6,612 bases of DNA, taken from an uncultured bacterium. Lineage in GTDB: Bacteria; Actinomycetota; Coriobacteriia; Coriobacteriales; Coriobacteriaceae. The stretch spans positions 1 through 6,612 of the forward strand of contig CAJMSV010000091.1 of the NCBI GenBank assembly GCA_905216175.1, read 5' to 3'. The notes under the pieces were generated by a model. The model was not told where the DNA came from. It saw only the letters and a list, made by a program, of their open reading frames with translations, and searched no databases. The translations under genes and the position numbers were made by a program. Shown piece by piece: positions 1 through 6,537 of the stretch (the stretch's first letter is position 1; every line of letters starts with the position of its first letter).

Positions 1-63
1 GCTTATGTCGGTTTTTGAGATTCTCCGGTGTGACTGGAGTTCAGACGTGTGCTCTTCCGATCT
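1..63 (+). other. Illumina TruSeq P7/index/Read-2 adapter (non-genomic)
   Basis: Bases 30-63 match exactly, from memory, the 34-nt TruSeq Read 2 adapter that begins GTGACTGGAG and ends CTCTTCCGATCT. The 8 bases before it (22-29, TCTCCGGT) have the length and place of an i7 index. Bases 1-21 align without gaps to the last 21 bases of the P7 flow-cell oligo at 13 of 21 positions, ending in GAGAT, and all eight mismatches are T in the window, as if read from low-quality base calls. The order P7, index, Read 2 is that of an intact library adapter. Genomic sequence therefore begins at about base 64, inside glgP. Nothing biological should be read from this stretch. Confidence 0.97.
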
Positions 64-2484
64 GTGCCAGTTCGCGTCACGGTACTCGCGATTGGTGCGG
101 TCGCGCGAGAACCAGCCGCTCGAGGCGGTGTTGAGCAGCGCCTTGCGGTTCCAGGTCTCCTGGTCGCCGTAGCTGTTCGTGAGCTTCTCCCAGGCGTCGA
201 CGTAGCTGCGGAAGTCGGCCATAACCAGGTCGGGGTCGTTGTTGTTCATGAGCTCGTTGTAGATGCTCTCGAAGTTGCCCGAAAGACCCGCAAAGGTGTT
301 GTCCTTGAGCTCGTCCATCACGCGGCCCAGGCGCTCGCGGTCGCCGTTGAGGGTATCCCATGCAAAGTAGCTGTTGGATGCCCAGAGCTGCTCGACCTCG
401 GGAGCGGTCAGGCCAAAGATGGCCTCGTTCTCGCGGCCGGCCAGGTCGGCGATCTCGATGTTGGCGCCGTCGAGGGTGCCCAGCGTATTGGCGCCGTTCA
501 TCATGAGCTTCATGTTGGACGTGCCCGAGGCCTCCTTGCCGGCCGTGGAGATCTGCTCCGAGATCTCGGCGGCGGGGTAGATGAGCTGGGCGTTGCTCAC
601 ACGGAAGTTGGGAATAAAACAGACCTTCATAACCTCGTTGACGCGGGGGTCGTTGTTGATGACCTCGGCCACCGAGTTAATGAGGCGGATGGTCTCCTTG
701 GCGAAGGTGTAGCTCGAGGCAGCCTTGCCGCTAAAGATGAAGGTCGTCGGCGTCACGTGGAAGTTGGGATCGGCGATGCGACGGTTGTAGATGTCCATCA
801 CCTTCATGATGTTCATGAGCTGGCGCTTGTAGGCGTGGAAGCGCTTTACCTGAACATCGAAGACGGTGTTGGGGTCGATGACCAGACCGGTCTCGGCCTT
901 AACGTAGGCGGCCAGGCGCTCCTTGTTGGCGCGCTTGGAGGCACCCACGGCCTTCAGAAACTCGGTGTCGTTCTGGAACTCCTTGAGCTTCTCCAGCTCA
1001 AAGGCGTCCTTGAGCCAGCCGTCGCCAATGGCCTCGGTCACGAGCTTGGCGTAGGTGGGGTTGGCCTCGGCAAAGAAGCGACGGTGCGAGATGCCGTTGG
1101 TCTTGTTGTTGAACTTCTCGGGCGTTAAGGCATAGAAGTCCTTGAGCACGATGTTCTTGATGATGTCGGAGTGAATCTTTGCCACGCCGTTGACGCTATG
1201 GCTGCAGATCACGGACAGGTTGGCCATGCGAATCTCGCCGTCCCACAGAATGGCGGTCTGGCGCAGGCGCTCCTGCCAACCCTCCTGCGTGGTGTCGAAC
1301 GACTCATGCCAACGACGGCTGATCTCGTCGATGATCTGGTACACGCGGGGGAGGAGCTTGGAGAACGTGCCGATGGGCCACTTCTCCAGAGCCTCGGGCA
1401 GGATGGTGTGGTTGGTGTAGCTCACAACCTGCGTCACGATGTTCCAGGCGTCATCCCACTCGAGCTTCTTCTCGTCGATGAGGATACGCATGAGCTCAGG
1501 GCCGCACATGGCAGGGTGGGTATCGTAGGTATGGATGGCCACAAACTGCGGCAGCAGCTCCCAGTTTTCGCCGTGCTCCTTCTCAAAGGTGTCGAGCAGG
1601 CTGTAGATGCCGGCCGAGACAAACAGGTACTCCTGCTTCAGGCGCAGCAGACGGCCGTGCTCGCCGGCGTCGTTGGGGTAGAGGATGGCGCTGATGGCCT
1701 CGGCCTCGGCGCGCTCGGCGTCGGCCAGGGCGTAGTCGCCGCGGTTGAAAGCCTCCAGATCGAAGTGCTCCTCGACCGGCTCAGCGGCCCAGACGCGCAG
1801 CTTGTTGACGGTCTCGCCAGCATAGCCCACAACGGGGATGTCATAGGGAACGGCAAGGATGTCCTGCGTGTCCACCGTGCGGTAGAACGTGCGGCCGTTC
1901 TCCTCAAAGCCCTCGACGCGGCCACCAAACTTGATGGTAACGGCCTTGTCCTGACGGCGGACCTCCCAGGGATAGCCATGGGTGAGCCACTCGTCGGTAG
2001 CCTCGACCTGGCTGCCGTTGACGATCTCCTGCTTAAACAGGCCGTAGCGGTAGCGCATGCCGTTGCCGTAGCCGGCGATGCCCTCGGCTGCCATGGAATC
2101 CAGGAAGCATGCGGCAAGACGGCCCAGACCACCGTTGCCCAGAGCCGGATCGGGCTCCTGGTTCTCAATGACGGACAGATCGAAGCCCATGTCGTCGAGC
2201 GCCTCGGCGACCATGTCGCGCACGCCAAAGTTGAGCAGGTAGTTGTCGAGCAGGCGGCCGATCAAAAACTCGATCGAGAAGTAGTACACGCGCTTCTTGC
2301 CCTCGGCGGTGGCGCGGGCGTCGCTCTTGGTGGCAACGGTGCGTGCCTTCTCGGCCACGAGCTTGGCCAGGGCGTTAAAGCGGTCGAGGTCGCTGGCGGC
2401 CTCGATGCTCTTGCCGCTGATGCTCATGACGGCATCGCGATAGAGCTCGGTAAACTCCTGCTTGTTGTCGAAGATCTTATTCAT
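64..2484 (-). CDS. glgP: Glycogen/alpha-glucan phosphorylase (GT35), C-terminus cut by adapter
   Basis: Glycogen phosphorylase is a cytoplasmic, pyridoxal-phosphate-dependent enzyme that phosphorolyses alpha-1,4-glucan chain ends to glucose-1-phosphate. The frame is open for 807 codons from ATG at 2484 to the adapter junction. Landmarks of the family run in order: YYFSIEFLIGR near residue 80, GNGGLGRLAACFLDS from about residue 116, a YTNHT/LPEALE block in the middle, VKRFHAYKRQ before the C-terminal domain, and the PLP-site block EASGTSNMK, whose Lys is residue 659. The last visible residues are REYRDANWH. In the E. coli enzyme the matching Trp-His is followed by only about six residues, so the gene is complete except for a few codons and its stop. 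The start is supported by AAAGGA four bases upstream. It follows glgB by 94 nt on the same strand, so co-transcription is likely. One oddity is HTYDTHP where most homologues have LNDTHP. It could be named MalP if its main substrate is maltodextrin; the glgB neighbour favours glycogen. Confidence 0.96.
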
Positions 2485-2519
2485 ACGTTCCTTTCCCCCG
2501 GGGATGTTTCTCCCGGAAC
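2485..2519 (-). promoter_or_regulatory. glgP ribosome binding site within a possible hairpin
   Basis: Read on the minus strand, the Shine-Dalgarno AAAGGA (2494-2489) lies four bases before the glgP ATG. The GGAAC that contains it (2491-2487) is complementary to GTTCC at 2519-2515. Directly inside that arm, GGGA (2514-2511) pairs with TCCC (2504-2501) around a 6-nt loop, leaving a one-sided 9-nt bulge. If this folds, it would partly hide the ribosome binding site. The pairing is seen in the sequence; any regulatory effect is inference. There is no T-run, so it is not an intrinsic terminator. Confidence 0.5.
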
Positions 2520-2578
2520 GGTTATGACATGTATCCTACGCCCACGCGGGGCGGGTGATTACAGCGGTAACGTCTTTG

Positions 2579-4837
2579 TTACGCTTTCTTGGCGGGAGCC
2601 TTATCAGCAGTTGCCTTGGCCTTGGGAGCAGCCTTTTTGGGGGCTGCCTGCTTGGCCGTGGCCTTGGAAGCGGGCTTGGCGGTGGACTTGGTTGCCTTCC
2701 CCTTAACCGGAGCCTTCTTAGCAGCCGCGGCCTTGGGCTTCACCGAGGATGCACGCTTGCGCGTCGCCTTCTTGGGAGCCTCGACCACGGGCGGCTTGTA
2801 GCTACTGGGACCGCGACGCTTAAGCACCACGCCTGCCAGGCCGGGCATCTTAATCTCGATGGAGTCCATCTGCCCGTTCCAGGGATAGGGCTCGCTCGAG
2901 CAGGTGTAAGGCTCTTCGCCGGCATAGCCGCTTCCGCCAAACTCGGGACGGTCGGAATCGAAGATGACCTCCCAGTCACCCTCGCGCGGTACGCCCACGC
3001 GGAAGCTCTCGTAGCTCGCCGGGTCAAAGTTGATCAGTATCACCAGGTCGTCATCGACGTCCTCGCCCTGACGCACAAAGCTCACGATGGACTGCTTGGA
3101 GTTGTCCGCGTCGATCCAGGTAAAGCCGTCGTCGGTGTAGCCGCGCTCGTACAGGGCGGGCTCGGCGGTGTACAGGTGGTTGAGCGCCTTGATAAATGCC
3201 TGATGATGACGGTGGGTCTCGTACTCCTCGGTCAGGAACCACTGGATAGACTCGTAGTAGCGCCATTCAATAAACTGGCCGATCTCGTTGCCCATAAAGT
3301 TGAGCTTGGCACCGGGGTGCGTCATCTGGTAGAAAGCCAGCGTACGCAGGCCGGCAAACTGACGCCACCAGTCGCCCGGCATGCGGCCAATGAGCGAACA
3401 CTTGCCGTGCACGACCTCGTCGTGGCTCAGCGGGCAAATAAAGTTCTCGGTAAAGGCGTACATGATGGAGAACGTCAGCAGACCGTGGTTGCCGGGGCGC
3501 CACGGAAAATCGGTCTGCATGTAGTGCAGGGTGTCGTTCATCCAGCCAATGTCCCACGTGTAGTGGAAGCCCAGGCCGCCGTCCTGCGGCGGATAGGTCA
3601 CGAGCGGCCACGCGGTGGACTCCTCGGCCATCATCATCACGTCGGGGCAGTGCGCCTCCACGGCGCAGTTGACCTGGCGGATAAACGCGCTGGCGTCCAG
3701 GTCCTCCTCGGTTCCGTACTTGTTGAACTTCTTTTGGCCCGGATCGTCGATGCCAAAGTTAAGGTACAGCATGCTGGATACGCCGTCCATGCGGATGCCG
3801 TCCACGTGGAAGTTCTCGAGCCAGTACAGCACGTTGGAGACCAGGAAGGAGCGGACCTCGCCGCGGGCGAAGTCAAACTTGTGCGTGCCCCAGTTGGGGT
3901 GAATCTCGTGCTCAAACAGCATGTGGCCGTTAAAGGTGGCAAGGCCGTGAGAGTCGGCGCAAAAACCGCCGGGCACCCAGTCCATGATCACGCCGATGCC
4001 CGCCTCGTGGCACGCATCGATAAAGTGCATGAGCTGCTGGGGGTTGCCGTAGCGCGACGTGGCGGCAAAGTAGCCGGTCGTCTGGTAGCCCCAGGAGCCG
4101 TCGAAGGGATGCTCCATAAGCGGCATGACCTCGATATGCGTATATCCCATGTCGCGCACGTAGTCTACGAGCTCTACCGACAGGTCGTCGTAGGTGTAAA
4201 ACTCACCGCGCTGCGCGGGGAAGGGATCCATGGGGCCGGGGTAGTTGCCGTACTCGTCGGGCTCGCCCTGCGGCGCGTCACCGTGGCGCTTCCACGAGCC
4301 AATATGCACCTCGTAGATGTTAAGCGGCTGCGACATATGGTTGTGGCCGGCGCGGCGTTTGAGCCACGCGGCGTCGTTCCACTTGTAGCCATCGAGGGTC
4401 CACAGCACGCTCGCGGTACCCGGAGGGCACTCGGCCTTAAAGGCATACGGATCGGCCTTGTAGAGCCTCTCGCCCTCGTTAGTCTCGATGAGATATTTAT
4501 AGAGCTGGCCCTGCTCGGCGCCAGGAATAAAACCTTCCCAAATAGCGCTCGTATGCACGGGCACCAGCGGGTTGGCTTGTTCATCCCAGTCGTTAAATTC
4601 ACCAATGACATGGACGCTCTTTACATCGGGCGCCCAAACGCAAAAGCGCCAGCCTCGCGTGCGCTGCTGCGTGTCGGGATGCGCGCCCATCTTTTCCCAG
4701 CTGCGCTCCCACATACCAATGCCAAACAGATAGACATCGTCCTTAGAGAGCTCCGGTGCGTGCGGGGCGGCTTTACGGGTAGCAGGCTTTTTGGTTGCTG
4801 GCTTTAGCTTTGTATCGCTCACGTTTGATCCCATCAT
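2579..4837 (-). CDS. glgB: 1,4-alpha-glucan branching enzyme (GH13_9, CBM48) with basic Lys/Ala tail
   Basis: GlgB cuts alpha-1,4-glucan chains and rejoins them as alpha-1,6 branches during glycogen synthesis in the cytoplasm. From ATG at 4837 the product is 752 residues; E. coli GlgB is 728. Residues 8-25 are a Lys/Pro/Ala-rich lead. A CBM48 domain (about 55-145, with FCVWAPDVKSVHVIGEFNDWD) and the GH13 barrel (about 185-570) follow. The catalytic set is present: nucleophile Asp351 in GIRMDGVSSM, acid/base Glu405 in MAEEST, and Asp473 in SHDEVVHGK. Region I reads DWVPGGF, with Gly291 where the usual GH13 His is expected. After the C-terminal beta domain (about 580-672), residues 676-752 form a tail with 21 Lys, 2 Arg, 23 Ala and only 2 acidic residues, like a histone H1 tail. 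The start is uncertain: ATGs at 4837 and 4834 lack a clear Shine-Dalgarno, a GTG at 4822 has GGGA six or seven bases upstream, and an in-frame TTG at 4882 has no ribosome site. It is the first gene of an operon with glgP. Confidence 0.95.
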   Translation of the reverse strand: MMGSNVSDTKLKPATKKPATRKAAPHAPELSKDDVYLFGIGMWERSWEKMGAHPDTQQRTRGWRFCVWAPDVKSVHVIGEFNDWDEQANPLVPVHTSAIWEGFIPGAEQGQLYKYLIETNEGERLYKADPYAFKAECPPGTASVLWTLDGYKWNDAAWLKRRAGHNHMSQPLNIYEVHIGSWKRHGDAPQGEPDEYGNYPGPMDPFPAQRGEFYTYDDLSVELVDYVRDMGYTHIEVMPLMEHPFDGSWGYQTTGYFAATSRYGNPQQLMHFIDACHEAGIGVIMDWVPGGFCADSHGLATFNGHMLFEHEIHPNWGTHKFDFARGEVRSFLVSNVLYWLENFHVDGIRMDGVSSMLYLNFGIDDPGQKKFNKYGTEEDLDASAFIRQVNCAVEAHCPDVMMMAEESTAWPLVTYPPQDGGLGFHYTWDIGWMNDTLHYMQTDFPWRPGNHGLLTFSIMYAFTENFICPLSHDEVVHGKCSLIGRMPGDWWRQFAGLRTLAFYQMTHPGAKLNFMGNEIGQFIEWRYYESIQWFLTEEYETHRHHQAFIKALNHLYTAEPALYERGYTDDGFTWIDADNSKQSIVSFVRQGEDVDDDLVILINFDPASYESFRVGVPREGDWEVIFDSDRPEFGGSGYAGEEPYTCSSEPYPWNGQMDSIEIKMPGLAGVVLKRRGPSSYKPPVVEAPKKATRKRASSVKPKAAAAKKAPVKGKATKSTAKPASKATAKQAAPKKAAPKAKATADKAPAKKA

Positions 4838-4905
4838 GACGCGGCAGCGTGTTGCCTTGGTGACTAGATGCGAAAGGTCCAAGGCTGCACGAATCGAAGG
4901 GACGG

Positions 4906-4965
4906 CGAAGTTTCTGTGATTCGTTCCACCTCGCGTGCTCGGTGGAACTTTCGGCAGAAACTACG
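4906..4965 (-). promoter_or_regulatory. Nested symmetrical dyad in the predicted glgB leader
   Basis: Two perfect 8-bp inverted repeats are nested with equal spacing. The outer arms are AGTTTCTG (4909-4916) and CAGAAACT (4955-4962). The inner arms are GTTCCACC (4923-4930) and GGTGGAAC (4941-4948). They are separated by 6 nt on each side, and the central loop is 10 nt. After one A-A mismatch, two more pairs (4906-4907 with 4964-4965) extend the stem. In the predicted glgB transcript this forms a long hairpin with a 6x6 internal loop, starting about 70 nt upstream of the start codon. No T-run follows, so it is not a simple terminator. It could equally be a DNA operator for a dimeric protein. 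The repeat is seen directly; its role is inferred. Confidence 0.6.
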
Positions 4966-5034
4966 ATAACACCTGTGCGTTAGTTTTATGGACGAAAGCG
5001 GATTTGCGGGAGCGTTTAATCGGTAAGCGACATG

Positions 5035-5064
5035 TTTATACCACTGGCAGAATTGCCGTGGTAA
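5035..5064 (-). promoter_or_regulatory. Candidate glgB promoter
   Basis: On the minus strand a -10 element TATAAA (plus coordinates 5040-5035, 5 of 6 to consensus) lies 18 bp after TTACCA (5064-5059, 4 of 6 to TTGACA). Initiation near 5028 would give a leader of about 190 nt that includes the nested dyad. The -35 element sits inside one arm of the perfect inverted repeat, which suggests repression by whatever binds it. It was found by eye only. Confidence 0.5.
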
Positions 5065-5084
5065 AACTCTTGACAGTTTTACCA
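5059..5084. promoter_or_regulatory. Operator-like perfect inverted repeat TGGTAAAAC-N8-GTTTTACCA
   Basis: Two perfect 9-bp arms (5059-5067 and 5076-5084) are separated by 8 bp. The left arm contains the -35 element of the minus-strand glgB promoter candidate, and the spacer holds most of a perfect plus-strand TTGACA (5070-5075). A protein bound here would cover both -35 elements. Joined without the spacer, the half-sites would resemble the central-CG operators of LacI-family repressors, but the 8-bp gap is not typical of that family. I cannot name the regulator. A terminator is unlikely because no T-run follows on either strand. Confidence 0.6.
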
Positions 5085-5100
5085 ATTTGGGTTTCAAAAT
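5070..5100 (+). promoter_or_regulatory. Candidate promoter of the HAD-thiN operon
   Basis: A perfect -35 TTGACA (5070-5075) is followed after a rather long 19-bp spacer by CAAAAT (5095-5100, 4 of 6 to TATAAT). The -10 element is weak, which would fit an activated or low-level promoter. The start of transcription would fall near 5107, giving a leader of about 60 nt that includes the second TGGTAAA motif. Confidence 0.35.
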
Positions 5101-5115
5101 TGTTTGGCTGACGTT

Positions 5116-5146
5116 TGGTAAAACGTTTTTAGCAGGATGTTTACCA
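5116..5146. promoter_or_regulatory. Second TGGTAAAAC motif, possible additional operator
   Basis: TGGTAAAAC recurs at 5116-5124, identical to the left arm of the repeat at 5059. It can be paired in two ways. TGGTAAA (5116-5122) mirrors TTTACCA (5140-5146) across 17 bp. Alternatively AAAACGTTTT (5120-5129 with its neighbours) gives a compact central-CG palindrome as in LacI-family operators. It lies between the HAD promoter candidate and its ribosome binding site, where a bound repressor could block transcription. Confidence 0.4.
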
Positions 5147-5155
5147 TTTGACATC

Positions 5156-5161
5156 GAAAGG
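5156..5161 (+). promoter_or_regulatory. Ribosome binding site of the HAD gene
   Basis: GAAAGG ends seven bases before ATG at 5169. This decides the start: the frame stays open upstream to a TTG at 5148, but that codon has no Shine-Dalgarno and lies within the operator-like region. Confidence 0.7.
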
Positions 5162-5168
5162 TTCGTTT

Positions 5169-5858
5169 ATGTCCCATACCGCCGCTCCCATGGTTGCTTT
5201 TATTTTCGATTGCGACGGCACACTGGTTAATAGCACCCCCGTTTGGGCCTATGCCCAGCCCGAGTTATTGCACCGCCACGGTGTCGACGTGACGGTCGAC
5301 GATTTTGCCCAGTTTGAGCATTTGTCGCTCGAGGACGAGTGCCAGGCCTACCACGACACGTGGGGCATTGGCGAAAATGGCGAGGAGCTCTACCGCGAGC
5401 TGAGCGACATCCTGATCGATGGCTACTCCAAGGTGCCGCCGCGCGAGGGCCTGCTTGCATTTTTGAAGCAGGCGAAGGAGGCCGGTATTGCCATGTGCGT
5501 TGCCACGTCCACGCCGGCCGAGCTAGTGCAGTCCGCGCTCGCTGGTGCTGGGCTCGACGCTTACATGGAGTTTGTTACCACGACGGGCGAGGCAGGACGC
5601 TCCAAGCAGTTCCCCGATGTGTACGAGCTGGCGCTGCGCCGCCTAGAGGAGCGCCATGGGCACAAGTTTGAGCACGCATGGGTGTTTGAGGACGCCGTGT
5701 TTGGCCTAAAGAGCTCTGGGGTAGCCGGCTTTAAGCGTGTGGGTATTTATGACCCGCACGGCCGCATGAAGCGCGACGACGTACGCGCCAACTGCGATAT
5801 CTTTATCGACAGCTACGTGGAGCTTGACCTGGCCCGCGTGCTTTCGTTTGAGGGATAG
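5169..5858 (+). CDS. HAD-superfamily hydrolase, beta-phosphoglucomutase/phosphatase-like
   Basis: The 229-residue protein is a soluble haloacid-dehalogenase-fold enzyme that probably removes or transfers a phosphate on a small metabolite. All four HAD motifs are visible: motif I FDCDGTLVNS with nucleophile Asp14 and general acid Asp16, motif II with Thr113/Ser114 in CVATSTP, motif III Lys146 in GRSKQFPDVY, and motif IV Glu174-Asp175 in VFEDAVFGLKSSGVAGF, which binds magnesium. Residues about 23-90 form the helical cap of the C1 type, as in beta-phosphoglucomutase and phosphoglycolate phosphatase. Length is normal for that group. The substrate cannot be read from the sequence. It starts the plus-strand operon, with thiN 9 bp downstream. 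A role in thiamine phosphate or sugar phosphate metabolism is possible but unproven. Confidence 0.9.
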   Translation: MSHTAAPMVAFIFDCDGTLVNSTPVWAYAQPELLHRHGVDVTVDDFAQFEHLSLEDECQAYHDTWGIGENGEELYRELSDILIDGYSKVPPREGLLAFLKQAKEAGIAMCVATSTPAELVQSALAGAGLDAYMEFVTTTGEAGRSKQFPDVYELALRRLEERHGHKFEHAWVFEDAVFGLKSSGVAGFKRVGIYDPHGRMKRDDVRANCDIFIDSYVELDLARVLSFEG

Positions 5859-5867
5859 GCGAGGGCT

Positions 5868-6509
5868 GTGGCTTGCAAGGTATTAGTGGTCTGCGGCTCG
5901 CCCGTGGTGGCGAGCGCTGATTTGTTGCGTAGGCTAGCGGGGGAGTGCGACCACGTTGTCGCCGTTGACCGCGGACTCGACGCGCTGTTGGGCGCGGGAC
6001 TGGGCTGCGACGTGTATGTGGGGGATGCCGACACGGTGAGCGACGCGGGTCGCGTGCTGGTTGATGCCGCCACCGACTTTGAAGTTGAGCGCCATGACCC
6101 GTACAAGGACTATACCGATCTGGCGCTAGCGCTCGATTCCGTCCGTCGTCGCTGGCCGGGTGCCGAAGTAGTTGCGACCTGCGCCACCGGCGGCCGTCCG
6201 GATATGGCGCTTTCCGTACTGGGCCTGCTCGCAGGCTACGATGACGCCCCAGTCTGGATTGCCGAGGACGAGACCATGGCCCGCATTCTGCACGAACGTG
6301 AATCCTGGACCATTGAGAATGCAACTGGCAAAACCTTTTCCATCATCGCCATAGCCCCTAACACCGAGGTAAGCGAACACGGTCTAGAGTGGGAACTAGA
6401 TCACAGCCCACTGGGCTTGTTGGCCGACACGGGTATCAGCAACGTTGTAAGGTCAACAGCCACGATCCAAGTCCACACCGGCACAGCCATCGCTTACCTA
6501 TATCAATAG
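5868..6509 (+). CDS. thiN: Thiamine pyrophosphokinase (thiamine diphosphokinase)
   Basis: The enzyme transfers pyrophosphate from ATP to thiamine, making the cofactor thiamine diphosphate in the cytoplasm; it is typical of cells that salvage thiamine. The 213-residue product has the usual family length and order: VDRGLDALLGAGLGCDVYVGDADT (about 33-56, compare the family's D-G and VGDFDS), DPYKDYTDLALAL (77-89, with the K-D-x-TD block), and CATGGRPDMALSVLGLL (105-120, compare GGRxDH, with Met113 at the usual His). The C-terminal beta domain includes DTGISN. The start is GTG at 5868, with GAGGG at 5861-5865 only two bases upstream, which is close for a Shine-Dalgarno; no better start precedes the first strand VLVVCGSP. 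It follows the HAD stop by 9 bp and is surely co-transcribed. No TPP riboswitch is seen upstream of the operon. No terminator hairpin follows the stop. Confidence 0.88.
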   Translation: MACKVLVVCGSPVVASADLLRRLAGECDHVVAVDRGLDALLGAGLGCDVYVGDADTVSDAGRVLVDAATDFEVERHDPYKDYTDLALALDSVRRRWPGAEVVATCATGGRPDMALSVLGLLAGYDDAPVWIAEDETMARILHERESWTIENATGKTFSIIAIAPNTEVSEHGLEWELDHSPLGLLADTGISNVVRSTATIQVHTGTAIAYLYQ

Positions 6510-6537
6510 GCATTTAGAATCTGACCTAAAAAAGTCC

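Larger units (their letters stand above)
4838..5168. other. Divergent intergenic region between glgB and the HAD gene
   Basis: This 331-bp gap separates the two divergent operons and is clearly richer in A/T on its HAD-proximal side (about 5031-5168) than the flanking genes. It contains candidate promoters in both directions, a perfect 9-N8-9 inverted repeat, a second imperfect copy of that motif, and the structured glgB leader. A 96-codon minus-strand frame (5154-4864) crosses it, but it lacks a recognisable protein, covers the regulatory elements, and begins without a ribosome binding site. I see no RNA gene of a known family here. Confidence 0.75.

Noticed and set aside
2535..2590. Terminator between glgB and glgP
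   Set aside because: Short inverted repeats exist after the glgB stop (GTAAC/GTTAC and CGCCC/GGGCG on the minus strand), but neither is followed by a T-run, so read-through into glgP is more likely.
49..4807. Very long plus-strand open frames (49-1128, 1171-2706, 2555-4807)
   Set aside because: They lie antisense to glgP and glgB, whose proteins are clearly recognisable. Strong G/C third-position codon bias keeps the opposite strand free of stops. The translations are Val/Leu/Gly/Ala-rich without any known domain, and the first begins in adapter sequence.
4923..4962. T-box leader (AGGTGGAAC resembles the GGGTGGNAC core)
   Set aside because: Only part of the conserved T-box core fits, the following CGCG is missing, there is no terminator, and glgB is not an amino-acid or tRNA-charging gene.
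5148..5153. TTGACA as a promoter -35 just before the HAD gene
   Set aside because: The matching -10 would fall at the start of the coding region, with no TATAAT-like hexamer at 16-19 bp.
4864..5154. 96-codon minus-strand frame in the divergent gap
   Set aside because: It runs through the promoters, operator repeat and nested dyad, has no ribosome binding site and no recognisable protein features.
5100..5168. TPP riboswitch ahead of the thiN operon
   Set aside because: The CTGAGA core and its partner segments are absent, and the leader of about 60 nt is too short for one.
6510..6537. Terminator after thiN
   Set aside because: There is an A-run on the plus strand but no hairpin and no T-run; on the minus strand the T-run has no stem before it.
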